Shown piece by piece: positions 18,217 through 28,315 of a DNA stretch of 64,000 nt (its first letter is position 1; each line of letters starts with the position of its first letter). The position numbers and the translations under genes were made by a program. The DNA lies in contig CALYQL010000002.1 of NCBI GenBank assembly GCA_945285915.1, positions 1 to 64,000 on the forward strand. The letters are read 5' to 3'. The DNA comes from an uncultured Bartonella sp. GTDB lineage: Bacteria > Pseudomonadota > Alphaproteobacteria > Rhizobiales > Rhizobiaceae. The notes beneath the pieces were generated by a model. The model had not been told where the DNA came from. It made no database searches and was given only the letters and a program-made list of their open reading frames with translations.

Positions 18217-19345
18217 TTAGGTAATATCCTCAACATGCTCAACGCCACCATGTATCCGTTGAGCAAGGGCTGCCTCCATAAATGCATCGAGGTCACCGTT
18301 TAGCACGGCTTGCGGATCTGTGTTTTCAACACCTGTTCTTAAATCCTTTACCAACTGATATGGCTGCAAAACATAAGAACGAATTTGGTGTCCCCAACCG
18401 ATATCTGTTTTTGAAGCCTCAAGCGCGTTGGCTTCATCTTCACGCTTTTTCAATTCTTCTTCGTAAAGACGGGCTCTCAACATTGACCATGCAGTGGCGC
18501 GGTTTTTATGTTGTGAACGTTCTGCCTGACATTGCACAACAATGCCGGTTTTTATGTGTGTAATACGAACGGCAGAGTCTGTGGTGTTGATGTGCTGACC
18601 ACCTGCCCCTGAAGCGCGATATGTATCTATCCGCACGTCCGACTCTGAAACATCAACTTCAATATTATCGTCAATAACCGGATAAACCCAAATACTGGCA
18701 AAAGATGTGTGACGTCTTGCATTGGAGTCATATGGTGAAATACGAACCAGACGATGCACACCAGATTCCGTTTTCAACATGCCGTAGGCGTTATGTCCTT
18801 TTACCAAAATGGTTGCCGATTTTATTCCGGCTTCTTCGCCATCATGCACTTCCAGCACTTCGACTTTCATCGAATGTTGCTCAGCCCAACGCATATACAT
18901 ACGCAGCAACATTGAAGCCCAATCCTGACTTTCCGTACCACCTGCCCCTGCATGAATTTCAAGATAGGTGTCATTTGCGTCAACTTCGCCAGATAACAAC
19001 ATTTCGATCTGACGTTTATCAAGCTCATGTTTTAACCCATGAATAGCGCTTTCCGCCTCAGCCACTATGGCATCATCGCCTTCTTCTTCGCCCATAGCGA
19101 TCAACTCGACACTATCGTCGAGTGATTGGGTTAAATGATTGATATTCTGTATCGAATCTTCCAACCTTTGTCTTTCACGCATGAGATCTTGCGCTTGTTG
19201 GGCATCTTCCCAAAGATTGGGATCTTCGGCTCTGTCATTAAGATATTCGAGGCGTTTTAATGACTGATCCCAGTCAAAGATGCCTCCTCAGCAAACCAAT
19301 GGCTTGCTTAATTTCTTCAACCAATGTTTCTATTTCTGCACGCAT
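18217..19345 (-). CDS. prfB: Peptide chain release factor 2, with programmed +1 frameshift
   Basis: RF2, which terminates translation at UGA and UAA. The start is the ATG at 19345. The zero frame reads 23 codons, reaches CTT followed by an in-frame TGA (19276-19274), and must shift +1 to GAC to continue; the product would be 375 aa. A Shine-Dalgarno-like AGGAGG (19288-19283) lies three nt before CTT, the same layout as the E. coli autoregulatory site. The anticodon-like tripeptide is SPY (SPF in E. coli; a common alphaproteobacterial form), and the catalytic GGQ is in SGAGGQHINTTDSAVR. The part read without the shift would start only at an internal ATG (19182). Confidence 0.95.
19274..19288 (-). 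promoter_or_regulatory. prfB programmed frameshift site
   Basis: On the minus strand: AGGAGG, CAT, CTT, TGA, C. The slippery CTT and the poorly recognised UGA-C give RF2-dependent autoregulation, since low RF2 allows the +1 shift. Confidence 0.95.
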
Positions 19346-19382
19346 GGTAGGATATAGTTATCTCAGATTTATGTAATTGTTG

Positions 19383-19404
19383 AGGTCAGGATCAATCCTG
19401 ACCT
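19383..19404. other. Perfect 10-bp hairpin between mrcA and prfB
   Basis: AGGTCAGGAT pairs with ATCCTGACCT across a 2-nt centre. It lies between the mrcA stop and the prfB start, both on the minus strand. There is no good T-run, so it may be a weak terminator or a 5' leader hairpin of prfB. Confidence 0.45.
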
Positions 19405-19510
19405 ATTTATAGCTTGAAAAGCGTTGGCGTATTAGGTGATTACCAAACAATGTCATCAAGCGGGTGGACTTTATTCACATCACATCAATAAGTCAAAATA
19501 AAATGTCTTA

Positions 19511-21988
19511 TCAATAAAGCCCTTCGGAACCGCTCTGGATTGCCTTGTTAACCTGCGGAGATGTTGGAGCAACTGGTACACCTTCCTGAAATGAATTTGT
19601 CCCACCAATAACTTGATAGACATCTGCAGGTCCCGTACCCGGTTTAAATGCTTCAACAATAACATTGCTATTGCCGGGTTCTGCACGCATACCGGTTTTT
19701 CTATCAATTGCTACCTGCGTCATACCATCAGGCACTTTAAATCCGACATCTGGTACACCCTTCATGGCACTTTCCATAAACTCGCCAAATACTGGCACAG
19801 CTAAGGAGCTACCAGTACCACCAAAGCCTAAAGAAGCTGGTTGATCATAGCCAATAAAGACGCCCACAACGATATTTGGGGTAAAGCCCATAAACCAAGC
19901 GTCCTTGGAGTCGTTTGTTGTACCGGTTTTACCGGCAATATGCCGTTTCAGATAATTAAGCCGTGCAGCCGTACCACGTTGCACAACACCTTCCATCATT
20001 GATGTAATCTGATAGGCCGTCATAGGATCAAGAACCTGATCGCGCTGATCGATCAAAGTAGGTTCAGGCTGGTTGTGCCATTCTTTAACGTTACAACCTT
20101 CACATTGACGCTGATCATGACGATAAATTGTTTTGCCATATCGATCTTGAATACGGTCAATCAGTGATGGTGAAATTGAACGTCCGCCATTTGCGATCAC
20201 CGAATAGGCTGTAACCATACGCAACACTGTGGTTTCACCTGCGCCCAATGCCATAGGCAAATATGGTTGCATTTTATCGTAAATACCAAAACGTTCGGCA
20301 TATTCTGCAACAATAGGCATACCCAAATCATTGGCGAGACGAACTGTCATCAAGTTACGGGAATGCTCAATACCATAGCGCAAGGTAGAAGGTCCTGCGA
20401 AGGTTCCACCATAATTCTTTGGCCGCCAAACCTGTCCGTTTCCTTGACTAATTTCCACCGGTCCATCGAGAACAACGGAAGCCGGTGTATAGCCATTATC
20501 AAGTGCCGCAGCATAAACAAAAGGTTTGAAAGATGAACCTGGCTGACGATAAGCTTGTGTTGCCCTGTTAAACTCAGACTCAGCAAATGAAAAACCGCCA
20601 ACCATTGCCAATACACGACCTGTACGCGGTTCCATGGCAACCATGGCACCTTCAATTTTTGGTGGTTGACGCAATAGATAGCCACCATCAGAGCCCTGCT
20701 TTTTCTGAACAAAAACAACGTCTCCGACATGCAGCACACCCGTTGGGTTACTTGCTGTTGTATGGCGATCATTTTTATCGACCATACGCAATGCCCAACG
20801 CATATCATTTACCGATATTGTCGAAATATCACGCTCTGCTGATAAAGCGCCTGATACTTCTCTTTTCGGTTGCAAGCCAATTTTTACGCGATCTGGCGCA
20901 ACAGATAACACAACCGCCAAACGCCATTCTGGCACATCGCTAAAACCGACAACGTCACCAAGTGCGGTACCCCAATCATCTGATACATCAATATGCTTGA
21001 AAGGACCGCGCCAGCCATGGTTCTGGTCGAATTTGATAAGGCCGTCTTGCAAGGCACGGCGCGCCATAACCTGCAAGTTCGGATCCAATGTGGTTCGGAT
21101 TGAAAGGCCACCTTCATAAAGTGATTTTGAACCATATTTGGCAATAATTTGCCGTCTTACTTCTTCTGTAAAATAATCTGACGCAAAAATGTAAGTGTCA
21201 TCACCACGCATTGTCACGCCCAACGGCTTTGCTTTTGCTTGCTCGCCTTGAGCTGCTGTTGCATAACCGTTTTCAACCATACGGTCGATAACCCAATTGC
21301 GTCTATCTAAGGCGCGTTGAGTGTGTTTGAATGGGTCATAATTGCTTGGTCCCTTCGGCAAAGAAGCCAAATAGGCACACTCATCAAGCGTTAATTCATT
21401 AACCGACTTATTGAAATATGTTAAGGCTGCGGCAGCAATACCATAGGCGCCCCGTCCCAAGTAAATTTCATTGAGATAGAGTTCAAGAATACGATCTTTA
21501 GAATAAGCGCGTTCAATACGCATTGCTAAAATCGCTTCTTTAACCTTACGTTCCATTGTTGCATCGGAACTTAACAAAAAGTTTTTAGCAACCTGCTGTG
21601 TAATTGTTGAAGCCCCTTCCGGACGGCGCCCCGAGCCAAGGTTACGCACATTGCTTACCAATGCACGCGCTAATCCTTCCGGATCCATTCCGAAATGGCG
21701 ATAAAAATTCTTGTCTTCTGCGGAAATAAACGCCGATTTCACCAAGTCCGGTACCGACTGGATAGGAAGATAAAGTCGCCGATTGGTTGCAAATTCTGCC
21801 ATAAGACCACCGTCTGCGGCATGAATACGCGACATCACTGGTGGTTCATATTTTGCTAAAACCTCATAATCTGGTAGCTCATCAGTTTGAGTTTGTGGAG
21901 TATCTTCAGCAAATGTATAATTAGAAAATGGCACAGTCAGGCAAAGAGCAACGCCTGCAGCTAAAAAATGTTTTAAAAACCTCATCAT
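19511..21988 (-). CDS. mrcA: Class A penicillin-binding protein 1A
   Basis: Bifunctional peptidoglycan synthase, 825 aa. It starts with a signal-anchor segment (about residues 4-27), followed by the GT51 glycosyltransferase domain with catalytic E91 (ISAEDKNFYRHFG) and the RxxGGSTITQQ-type motif (ASTITQQVAKN). An OB-like insert leads to the transpeptidase domain with nucleophile serine in GSSFKPF, then SRN (EHSRNLM) and KTGTTND. It lies 206 nt downstream of amiC, an order conserved in Brucella-type genomes (rne, amiC, mrcA, prfB). Confidence 0.96.
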   Translation of the reverse strand: MMRFLKHFLAAGVALCLTVPFSNYTFAEDTPQTQTDELPDYEVLAKYEPPVMSRIHAADGGLMAEFATNRRLYLPIQSVPDLVKSAFISAEDKNFYRHFGMDPEGLARALVSNVRNLGSGRRPEGASTITQQVAKNFLLSSDATMERKVKEAILAMRIERAYSKDRILELYLNEIYLGRGAYGIAAAALTYFNKSVNELTLDECAYLASLPKGPSNYDPFKHTQRALDRRNWVIDRMVENGYATAAQGEQAKAKPLGVTMRGDDTYIFASDYFTEEVRRQIIAKYGSKSLYEGGLSIRTTLDPNLQVMARRALQDGLIKFDQNHGWRGPFKHIDVSDDWGTALGDVVGFSDVPEWRLAVVLSVAPDRVKIGLQPKREVSGALSAERDISTISVNDMRWALRMVDKNDRHTTASNPTGVLHVGDVVFVQKKQGSDGGYLLRQPPKIEGAMVAMEPRTGRVLAMVGGFSFAESEFNRATQAYRQPGSSFKPFVYAAALDNGYTPASVVLDGPVEISQGNGQVWRPKNYGGTFAGPSTLRYGIEHSRNLMTVRLANDLGMPIVAEYAERFGIYDKMQPYLPMALGAGETTVLRMVTAYSVIANGGRSISPSLIDRIQDRYGKTIYRHDQRQCEGCNVKEWHNQPEPTLIDQRDQVLDPMTAYQITSMMEGVVQRGTAARLNYLKRHIAGKTGTTNDSKDAWFMGFTPNIVVGVFIGYDQPASLGFGGTGSSLAVPVFGEFMESAMKGVPDVGFKVPDGMTQVAIDRKTGMRAEPGNSNVIVEAFKPGTGPADVYQVIGGTNSFQEGVPVAPTSPQVNKAIQSGSEGLY

Positions 21989-22194
21989 CGTAACCGGATG
22001 TCGCTTTCTCCAGAATTCACTATCGAGTGAAATATAATCTACCAGTCAAGCCGCATTTGCACTGGAATTGCGACAAAGACAAGGCTAATTCACATTATTT
22101 AGTATTTTGATTAGAAAGTTAAGTGTTATTGGTCATAATTTCTAGGTTATCAGCAGCTTTATTATTAATATTTTCAACGGCTTTGGAATTTCAA

Positions 22195-23445
22195 TCACTT
22201 TTCCTGATTAACCATTTTTCCGCGTCTATTATCGGCAAATTGTTTAACCGCCATAGCGATAGCGCCTGCTGCTTTCGCGCGCCAAGCTGGGTCAGAAACC
22301 TGTCTTTCGTCATCTTTATTTGACAAATATCCAAGTTCAATCAACACAGATGGAATATCGGGTGCCTTCAAAACTTGAAAACCAGCATAACGGTGCGGGT
22401 TCTTTATCAGATTGATGTTATCTCGTGTCATGTCACCAATAACACGTTCAGCGAAATTTACCGAAAAGGCTAATGTCTCACGCCGCGCAAGATCAATGAG
22501 AATATCGGTTACTTCCGGTGTTTCATCAGCAGGCAATCCGTCGAGAAGATCGGATTTGTTTTCCCGTTCTGCCAAAGCTTTTGCAATATTATCTGAAGCT
22601 TTGTCTGAAATTGTATAGACCGTTGCGCCTCGCATTGTACCGGTATTAATTGTATCGGCATGAATGGAGATAAATAAATCTGCACCGTACCCCCTAGCCT
22701 TTTGAACACGTTCATTGAGGCGTAAAAACACATCAGTATCGCGCGTCAAAAAAACCTCCAAAGAGGGATTTTTTTCCAATTGTTCTCGCAAGGCGCGTGC
22801 AAATGCCAGAGTAACATCTTTTTCCAAGATGCCACTTACCCCTTGCGCACCACTATCAATTCCGCCATGCCCTGCGTCTATAACGACGCGAAAAGGTTTG
22901 ACGATTGATTTTGCTGGCGTGTTTAATGATGCGGCGTCATTTTTCTGCTGCTCTTGTAATAGGGCTTCAAAATTTTTCCGACTATCGGTTTTTATATCCA
23001 GCACAACCTGCCACAAACCGCTATCAAGCTGTTGCGAAGTACTTTTCTCAACAACAAAAGGTGCTTTCGTTGTTAAAATGATTCGAGATCTATCAGCACC
23101 GGCTGCGCCATAACGGATATCTGAAACCAGTCCCATAACTGTCGGTGACTGTTTTTGAGCCGAGAAATCAACAATAGGCAAATTGACAATAAGTCGGGTG
23201 GGTGAATCGAGAAGCTGAATGTTATATGCTGGCTCTTTATCAAAAACCGCAATAATTCTCATCCTTGTCTCGTCACCCGCAATACGCAAGTTGACGAGCC
23301 CCAACGGTTTTGCTGTTGTTTGAGCTTGTAGCAATGAATGTTGGAAAGACAATGAAATTATCATCAACGCCATCAGAGCCAATGCAAATCTCTTGATAAA
23401 AAATATTGCAGCAACTCTGGATAAGTTCAAAAACATGTTAGACAA
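22195..23445 (-). CDS. amiC: Periplasmic N-acetylmuramoyl-L-alanine amidase (AMIN + Amidase_3)
   Basis: Septal peptidoglycan amidase, 416 aa. The N-terminal hydrophobic stretch (about 12-42, ending QAQ) is a signal peptide. The AMIN domain (about 48-155) targets the septum, and a linker leads to the zinc amidase domain: VIDAGHGGIDSGA (first zinc His), the glutamate in EKDVTLAFA, SIHADTI (His), and SVLIELGYLSN (catalytic Glu). It diverges from rne and precedes mrcA. Confidence 0.94.
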   Translation of the reverse strand: MSNMFLNLSRVAAIFFIKRFALALMALMIISLSFQHSLLQAQTTAKPLGLVNLRIAGDETRMRIIAVFDKEPAYNIQLLDSPTRLIVNLPIVDFSAQKQSPTVMGLVSDIRYGAAGADRSRIILTTKAPFVVEKSTSQQLDSGLWQVVLDIKTDSRKNFEALLQEQQKNDAASLNTPAKSIVKPFRVVIDAGHGGIDSGAQGVSGILEKDVTLAFARALREQLEKNPSLEVFLTRDTDVFLRLNERVQKARGYGADLFISIHADTINTGTMRGATVYTISDKASDNIAKALAERENKSDLLDGLPADETPEVTDILIDLARRETLAFSVNFAERVIGDMTRDNINLIKNPHRYAGFQVLKAPDIPSVLIELGYLSNKDDERQVSDPAWRAKAAGAIAMAVKQFADNRRGKMVNQEK

Positions 23446-23993
23446 GCTCGAATTCTCATAACAATTTTACAACCACATCAATTGACCGTTCAGTCATTTT
23501 ATGATGCGTGCAAAGACATAGGTGAGAGTTCTTTAAAACTATTTAATGATGTGACACCATTATTGATACTTGTTTTCATCACGATCTCGCCTTAAAAGCA
23601 TAATCGGTTTAAAAGTGATGCATGAATGGCTGGTTTGCCAGTCGCATGAGCATCTTTTTCGTAAAAACCTACAAACCTGAATGGCTTAACTTTTTGTTTT
23701 TTATAGCAAAAAGCACTCAATATAAGGTTTGTATCATACAGTTTCGCTGGTTCGGTTTGCCGAACTGATTTTGAAAAAACGTTTTGCCGGAGACTCTCAA
23801 GGTATGAGTCAGACTAAGCAGATGGTGAAAATTTTTATTAGAGCAAGACATGCGAGCGGGCATTTGCGCTCATTTTCCCATCCTATTTTTATGGCAAAAC
23901 CAGTTTTTATTGGCTTGTTGCATCCTTTCCTCTCAAGGCTTTCTAATGCCTTATTAGGGACCTATATGCACGCCATCCGCAGGATTTCATATA
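23446..23993. other. Divergent amiC-rne control region and rne 5' leader
   Basis: 548 nt with no convincing gene. It must hold the promoters of both genes. A strong hairpin, GTTCGG-TTTG-CCGAAC (23750-23765), lies in the probable rne leader, and a second GC-rich stem is near 23850-23870. Long 5' leaders of rne genes are used for RNase E autoregulation in enterobacteria; whether that applies here is inference. A frame starting near 23804 after AAGGT overlaps the rne start but has no recognisable product. Confidence 0.45.
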
Positions 23994-26780
23994 ATGTCAA
24001 ACAAAATGCTTATAGATGCCTCTCACCCGGAGGAAACACGTGTTGTCGTTGTTCGCGGCAACCGTATTGAAGAATTTGATTTTGAATCAGAGCATAAAAA
24101 ACAGCTCAAGGGTAATATTTATCTTGCACGCGTAACGCGTGTTGAACCGTCCTTGCAAGCAGCCTTTGTCGAATATGGCGGAAACCGTCATGGCTTTTTG
24201 GCTTTTTCCGAAATTCACCCGGACTATTATCAAATACCGGTTGCAGATCGGTTGGCTTTGCTTGAAGAAGAAGAAAAAGCCGCTCGTCAGGATGACGAAG
24301 GTGAGGATCAGGAAACAGAGAAGAAAGGTCGCAACAAACGCTCTAGGCGGTCAAAAAAAGAAAAAGTTGTCGCTGCTGAGCTCGATGATGAGACAATTTC
24401 CGAGACGGTTGAATCAGACGATCTTGATGATAATGATCAACTAAGTGATCCCAATGAAGATACGGTTGAATCTGTTGGTGCGGAAGACGCAATGGAAGAA
24501 GTTCCAATGCATCAACGTGCACAGCGTCGCCAATACAAGATTCAGGAAGTTATTAAACGCCGCCAGATCCTACTCGTCCAAGTGGTGAAAGAAGAGCGTG
24601 GCAATAAAGGTGCAGCACTAACTACCTATCTTTCTCTTGCTGGTCGTTATTCCGTTCTTATGCCGAATACTGCGCGTGGCGGTGGCATTTCCCGTAAAAT
24701 TACCAATGTGCAGGATCGCAGAAGACTAAAAGAAATCGTAAAAGATTTACACGTACCAAAAGGCATGGGCGTTATCTTGCGCACTGCCGGTGCAAATCGC
24801 ACCAAGGCTGAAGTCAAGCGCGATTATGAATATCTCATGCGTTTATGGGAAAATGTTCGTGGTCTTACACTTGAATCGGTTGCCCCATCACTCGTCTATG
24901 AGGAAGGAAGCCTTATCAAAAGATCTATTCGTGATCTTTATAATAAGGATATTGGTGAAATTCTTGTTTCTGGTGACCAAGGTTATCGGGAAGCCAAAGA
25001 CTTTATGCGCATGCTCATGCCAAGTCATGCAAAAGTGGTTCAGCCTTATAAGGACCCTCTACCGATCTTTGCACGCAACGGCATTGAAACACAGCTTGAT
25101 GCCATGTTGCAACCGGAAGTCACCCTGAAATCAGGTGGTTATCTCGTCATCAACCAAACTGAAGCTCTGGTTGCTATTGATGTCAACTCAGGACGTTCGA
25201 CAAAAGAACATTCTATTGAAGAGACCGCATGTCAAACCAACCTTGAAGCGGCAGAAGAAGTTGCACGGCAATTGCGCTTAAGAGACCTTGCAGGTCTGGT
25301 TGTTATCGATTTTATCGATATGGAAGAAAAACGTAATAATCGCCTTGTCGAGAAAAAGTTAAAAGATTGTCTGAAAGATGATCGTGCTCGTATACAAGTG
25401 GGTCGTATTTCGCATTTTGGTCTGATGGAAATGAGCCGCCAACGTATTAGAGCTTCTGTGCTTGAAAGTACGATGCAGCTTTGCCCACACTGCCATGGAA
25501 CAGGGTATATACGCTCTGATTCTTCATTAGCACTGCATGTTATCCGCTCTATCGAGGAGTATCTGCTTCGTAACCCGAATTTCAATATTACCGTTCGGAC
25601 ACCTGTGGTAACGGCCTTATATGTGCTTAATCACAAGCGCCAGGTGATAGCCGATTTGGAACAGCGCTTCGGTCTAACGATCAATTTTGAAGCGGATAAT
25701 GATGTCGGTGCTGAACATTTGGTTATTTGCCGTGGTACAGCAGCTGAAGGCACGCCTGCCCCAGTTCTTCCAACACCGATTATCGATGACGAACCTGATC
25801 TGCCTGAAATTGAAGAAGAAACAGAACAGGCACCGGTTGAAAGCAGCAACAACAATAATAGACGCAAACGGCGCAAACGCGACCGTAGAAACGATAACAA
25901 CGAAGAACAAACGTCTCAATCTGCATCAGCAAATTCAGAGCAGTCGGAAGATGATAATAAACGGCGCAGAAGACGTGGCCGTCGCGGCGGGCGCCGCAAT
26001 CGTGATGGTGAGTTTGAACGTCGTCGTTTGCCATATGCTGAGCCGGTGGGTGAATTTGCTGAACGCGCGTTATCAGAGGTTATAGCTGCGAGACGTCAAC
26101 AAAGACGCCTTCCTGCCGCTGAACCGGTTGGTTTTACCGGAAATGAGCCGCAGCAAAATGTTTTAATTGCTGATGCTGCTGTAGTTACAGAGGCCGCACC
26201 AATTGTTGAGACGACTGCTCCAGCACAAGAGGTGGTTGCCGAAAAGCCGCAGAAAAAACGTGGTAGAAAGAGCAAAGCGGCAAGCGAGACTACGGATACA
26301 ACTGTTGCCCTTGAAAAAGCACAAGATGCTGAACCAGTAACAGAAGAGGTAAAAGCGCCCGTTAAACGTAAACGTAAAACAAAAGCTGAAAAAGAGGCGG
26401 AACTTAAGGCCTTAAATGAAGCAAATAGTGAAACGTCAACGTCCAACCTGGAGAGTGTAACGGAAGAACAACCTCAAACTGTTGACGCTGAGCAAGCAGA
26501 AGAAAAGCCTGCAAAGAAAACAACGCGTCGTGGTCGTAAAAGCACTAAAAAAGAAGCTGAGCCCAAAGCAGAAGCTGAGCCTACAGCCAATGAAGAAAAT
26601 ACGACTGTTGAGGTTACTCCTGGAGAGACTGTTGTCGAACCGGTGACCAAAACAAAACGCAAATCGACCAAGAAAAAATCAGAACCGGAAGAGACGCCTT
26701 CATCCGACACATCGCCTGAACCTGTTGAGGAAGAAAAACCAAAACGTATGGGATGGTGGCAGCGCAAGGGTTTCTTCTGA
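23994..26780 (+). CDS. rne: Ribonuclease E
   Basis: Essential endoribonuclease and degradosome scaffold, 928 aa. The S1 domain (from about residue 35) is split by a long acidic/basic insert (about 85-170), as in other Alphaproteobacteria. The catalytic core has AIDVNSGRST and VVIDFIDMEEKRN with the metal-binding aspartates, and the zinc link CPHCHGTGY. From about residue 600 the protein is disordered, with arginine patches (RRRRGRRGGRRN) and Lys/Glu/Pro repeats, ending in the alphaproteobacterial signature GWWQRKGFF. A terminator follows. Confidence 0.97.
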   Translation: MSNKMLIDASHPEETRVVVVRGNRIEEFDFESEHKKQLKGNIYLARVTRVEPSLQAAFVEYGGNRHGFLAFSEIHPDYYQIPVADRLALLEEEEKAARQDDEGEDQETEKKGRNKRSRRSKKEKVVAAELDDETISETVESDDLDDNDQLSDPNEDTVESVGAEDAMEEVPMHQRAQRRQYKIQEVIKRRQILLVQVVKEERGNKGAALTTYLSLAGRYSVLMPNTARGGGISRKITNVQDRRRLKEIVKDLHVPKGMGVILRTAGANRTKAEVKRDYEYLMRLWENVRGLTLESVAPSLVYEEGSLIKRSIRDLYNKDIGEILVSGDQGYREAKDFMRMLMPSHAKVVQPYKDPLPIFARNGIETQLDAMLQPEVTLKSGGYLVINQTEALVAIDVNSGRSTKEHSIEETACQTNLEAAEEVARQLRLRDLAGLVVIDFIDMEEKRNNRLVEKKLKDCLKDDRARIQVGRISHFGLMEMSRQRIRASVLESTMQLCPHCHGTGYIRSDSSLALHVIRSIEEYLLRNPNFNITVRTPVVTALYVLNHKRQVIADLEQRFGLTINFEADNDVGAEHLVICRGTAAEGTPAPVLPTPIIDDEPDLPEIEEETEQAPVESSNNNNRRKRRKRDRRNDNNEEQTSQSASANSEQSEDDNKRRRRRGRRGGRRNRDGEFERRRLPYAEPVGEFAERALSEVIAARRQQRRLPAAEPVGFTGNEPQQNVLIADAAVVTEAAPIVETTAPAQEVVAEKPQKKRGRKSKAASETTDTTVALEKAQDAEPVTEEVKAPVKRKRKTKAEKEAELKALNEANSETSTSNLESVTEEQPQTVDAEQAEEKPAKKTTRRGRKSTKKEAEPKAEAEPTANEENTTVEVTPGETVVEPVTKTKRKSTKKKSEPEETPSSDTSPEPVEEEKPKRMGWWQRKGFF

Positions 26781-26800
26781 AAGATTTTTAAAAGAAAATA

Positions 26801-26847
26801 AAAACAAATGCCGTGTAGTGTGACGCTATACGGCATTTTTGTTTTTA
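26801..26847 (+). terminator. Terminator after rne
   Basis: AAACAAATGCCGTGTAG pairs with CTATACGGCATTTTTGTTT with small mismatches, around TGTGACG, ending in T. It lies 20 nt after the rne stop. Confidence 0.85.
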
Positions 26848-27155
26848 CCGCTTTTCCAACATCTTAATAGCATATGCCGTTAAATTTTGTTGCTAATAAT
26901 AATTTATGACAAACGGTTGTTTTTTATACCATTTATCTGGCACAATTTAATTACCGTGTTAACCACAATCGCCTGATCTGATGAGTATACAATAGGTTGT
27001 CGTCGCATTTAGCCTTAATAGATACAAGATATAGACACTCCATCATAAAATACATAAGCCTTTGGACGATGGGATAATATAAGCCAGTTCTATGAAACAA
27101 AACAGTTCATTGTTAATGACAAACAGATTTTAACTTGAATAATTATTCAGTTATT
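26848..27155. other. Intergenic region between rne and lexA
   Basis: AT-rich DNA with no supported gene, RNA or repeat on either strand. The lexA control signals begin at 27156. Confidence 0.6.
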
Positions 27156-27184
27156 TTGACAAGATCCAACAGAATACTTGGTAA
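27156..27184 (+). promoter_or_regulatory. Candidate lexA promoter
   Basis: TTGACA (27156-27161) is a perfect -35, but the -10 at 17 nt (TGGTAA) is weak. The SOS box begins 12 nt downstream, where bound LexA would block the start of transcription. Confidence 0.45.
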
Positions 27185-27195
27185 AAGGGCTTGTA

Positions 27196-27225
27196 GAACA
27201 TTGAATGAACATATAGGGTATGTTC
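27196..27225 (+). promoter_or_regulatory. LexA (SOS) box with overlapping inverted repeat
   Basis: GAAC-ATTGAAT-GAAC (27196-27210) is a perfect match to the alphaproteobacterial direct-repeat LexA box. The second GAAC also begins an inverted repeat, GAACATA-TAGGG-TATGTTC (27207-27225). It lies 54-68 nt before the lexA start and indicates autoregulation. Confidence 0.9.
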
Positions 27226-27263
27226 TGCTTTTGTTTTCTTTTGATTCGTGGATGGAGAATGAT

Positions 27264-27983
27264 ATGTTAACGCGAAAACAGTATGAACTTCTACTATTCA
27301 TTCATGATCGGCTTAAAGAAACTGGAATTCCTCCGTCATTTGATGAAATGAAGGATGCGTTGGATCTCGCATCAAAGTCCGGTATACATCGCCTTATAAC
27401 TGCGCTTGAAGAAAGAGGGTTTATACGTCGATTACCCAATAGAGCCCGTGCTTTGGAGGTTATCAAATTACCGGAAGCAATGTCACACCCATTAAGTTCA
27501 CCGCGCAAATTTTCGCCGAGTGTTATTGAAGGAGCCAAGGGGCAATCTTTAAAAAATGTCCTATCAAAACCGATATCGAATAATGATGTTGATCAAGCTG
27601 CAAATGTAAATGTACCGGTTATGGGACGAATTGCAGCAGGTGTGCCAATTTCAGCCATTCAGAACCAAACCAACATGCTGTCATTACCAGCTGATATGGT
27701 CGGTAGCGGAGAGCATTACGCCCTTGAAGTTAAGGGTGATTCGATGATTGACGCGGGTATTTTTGATGGTGATACTGTTATTATAAAACGTGGTGATACT
27801 GCCACCCCAGGGGAAATTGTTGTTGCTTTGGTTGATGATGAAGAGGCAACGTTAAAACGTTATCGGCGCAAAGGCGCTTCAATTGCGCTAGAAGCTGCAA
27901 ATCCAGCCTATGAAACACGCATATTTGGCCCAGATCGCATAAAGCTTCAAGGACGTCTCGTTGGGTTAATTCGTCGTTATTGA
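27264..27983 (+). CDS. lexA: SOS repressor LexA
   Basis: Transcription repressor of the DNA damage response, 239 aa. The start is the ATG at 27264 (GGAGAA upstream; family start [10 protein letters not shown]); a longer in-frame extension through the operator is rejected. The winged-helix DNA-binding domain covers 1-65, then a linker. The self-cleavage site is A125-G126 (GRIAAGVP), and the catalytic dyad is S160 ([10 protein letters not shown]) and K198 (EATLKRY). The GAAC-N7-GAAC operator upstream shows self-repression. Confidence 0.97.
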   Translation: MLTRKQYELLLFIHDRLKETGIPPSFDEMKDALDLASKSGIHRLITALEERGFIRRLPNRARALEVIKLPEAMSHPLSSPRKFSPSVIEGAKGQSLKNVLSKPISNNDVDQAANVNVPVMGRIAAGVPISAIQNQTNMLSLPADMVGSGEHYALEVKGDSMIDAGIFDGDTVIIKRGDTATPGEIVVALVDDEEATLKRYRRKGASIALEAANPAYETRIFGPDRIKLQGRLVGLIRRY

Positions 27984-28315
27984 GATAACTGACACGCGTT
28001 TACTTTCACTGATCTATAATAAGCGGACAAAATCCGATTTATTTTAACGTTGGTTTTGATTGTTGCGTTTGTTTTTATTGTTTCAGCGTTAATGTTGGTT
28101 ATTTCAGCATTGGTTTTGTTTGTTTACGTTTAATATTTTTATGGTTTTAACCGGTTCGCTGTGATATTTCCAACCGAGCTGTGGCTCATAGTGAGAGATA
28201 CATAGTAATTTCTAACCTTATCTTGCTTTTGCCATCTATTGTTGAAAATGCGCCATTTTTTACGAATATCAAATGGCGTATTAATGCATCATCGTAATAA
28301 TTTTCGGGAAGTAAC
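27984..28315. other. Intergenic region between lexA and rimO
   Basis: 332 nt. The middle (28040-28145) is a T/G-rich low-complexity stretch with repeated TTGGTTTTG/TTTGTTT words. No gene or terminator is supported. Confidence 0.5.

Noticed and set aside
23460..23993. Possible tRNA or small stable RNA in the amiC-rne gap
   Set aside because: No cloverleaf or CCA end could be built; only isolated hairpins are present.
23729..24070. 113-codon frame ending inside rne
   Set aside because: Overlaps the RNase E start by 77 nt in another frame. An inner ATG after AAGGT is too close to the ribosome site to convince. A leader peptide cannot be fully excluded.
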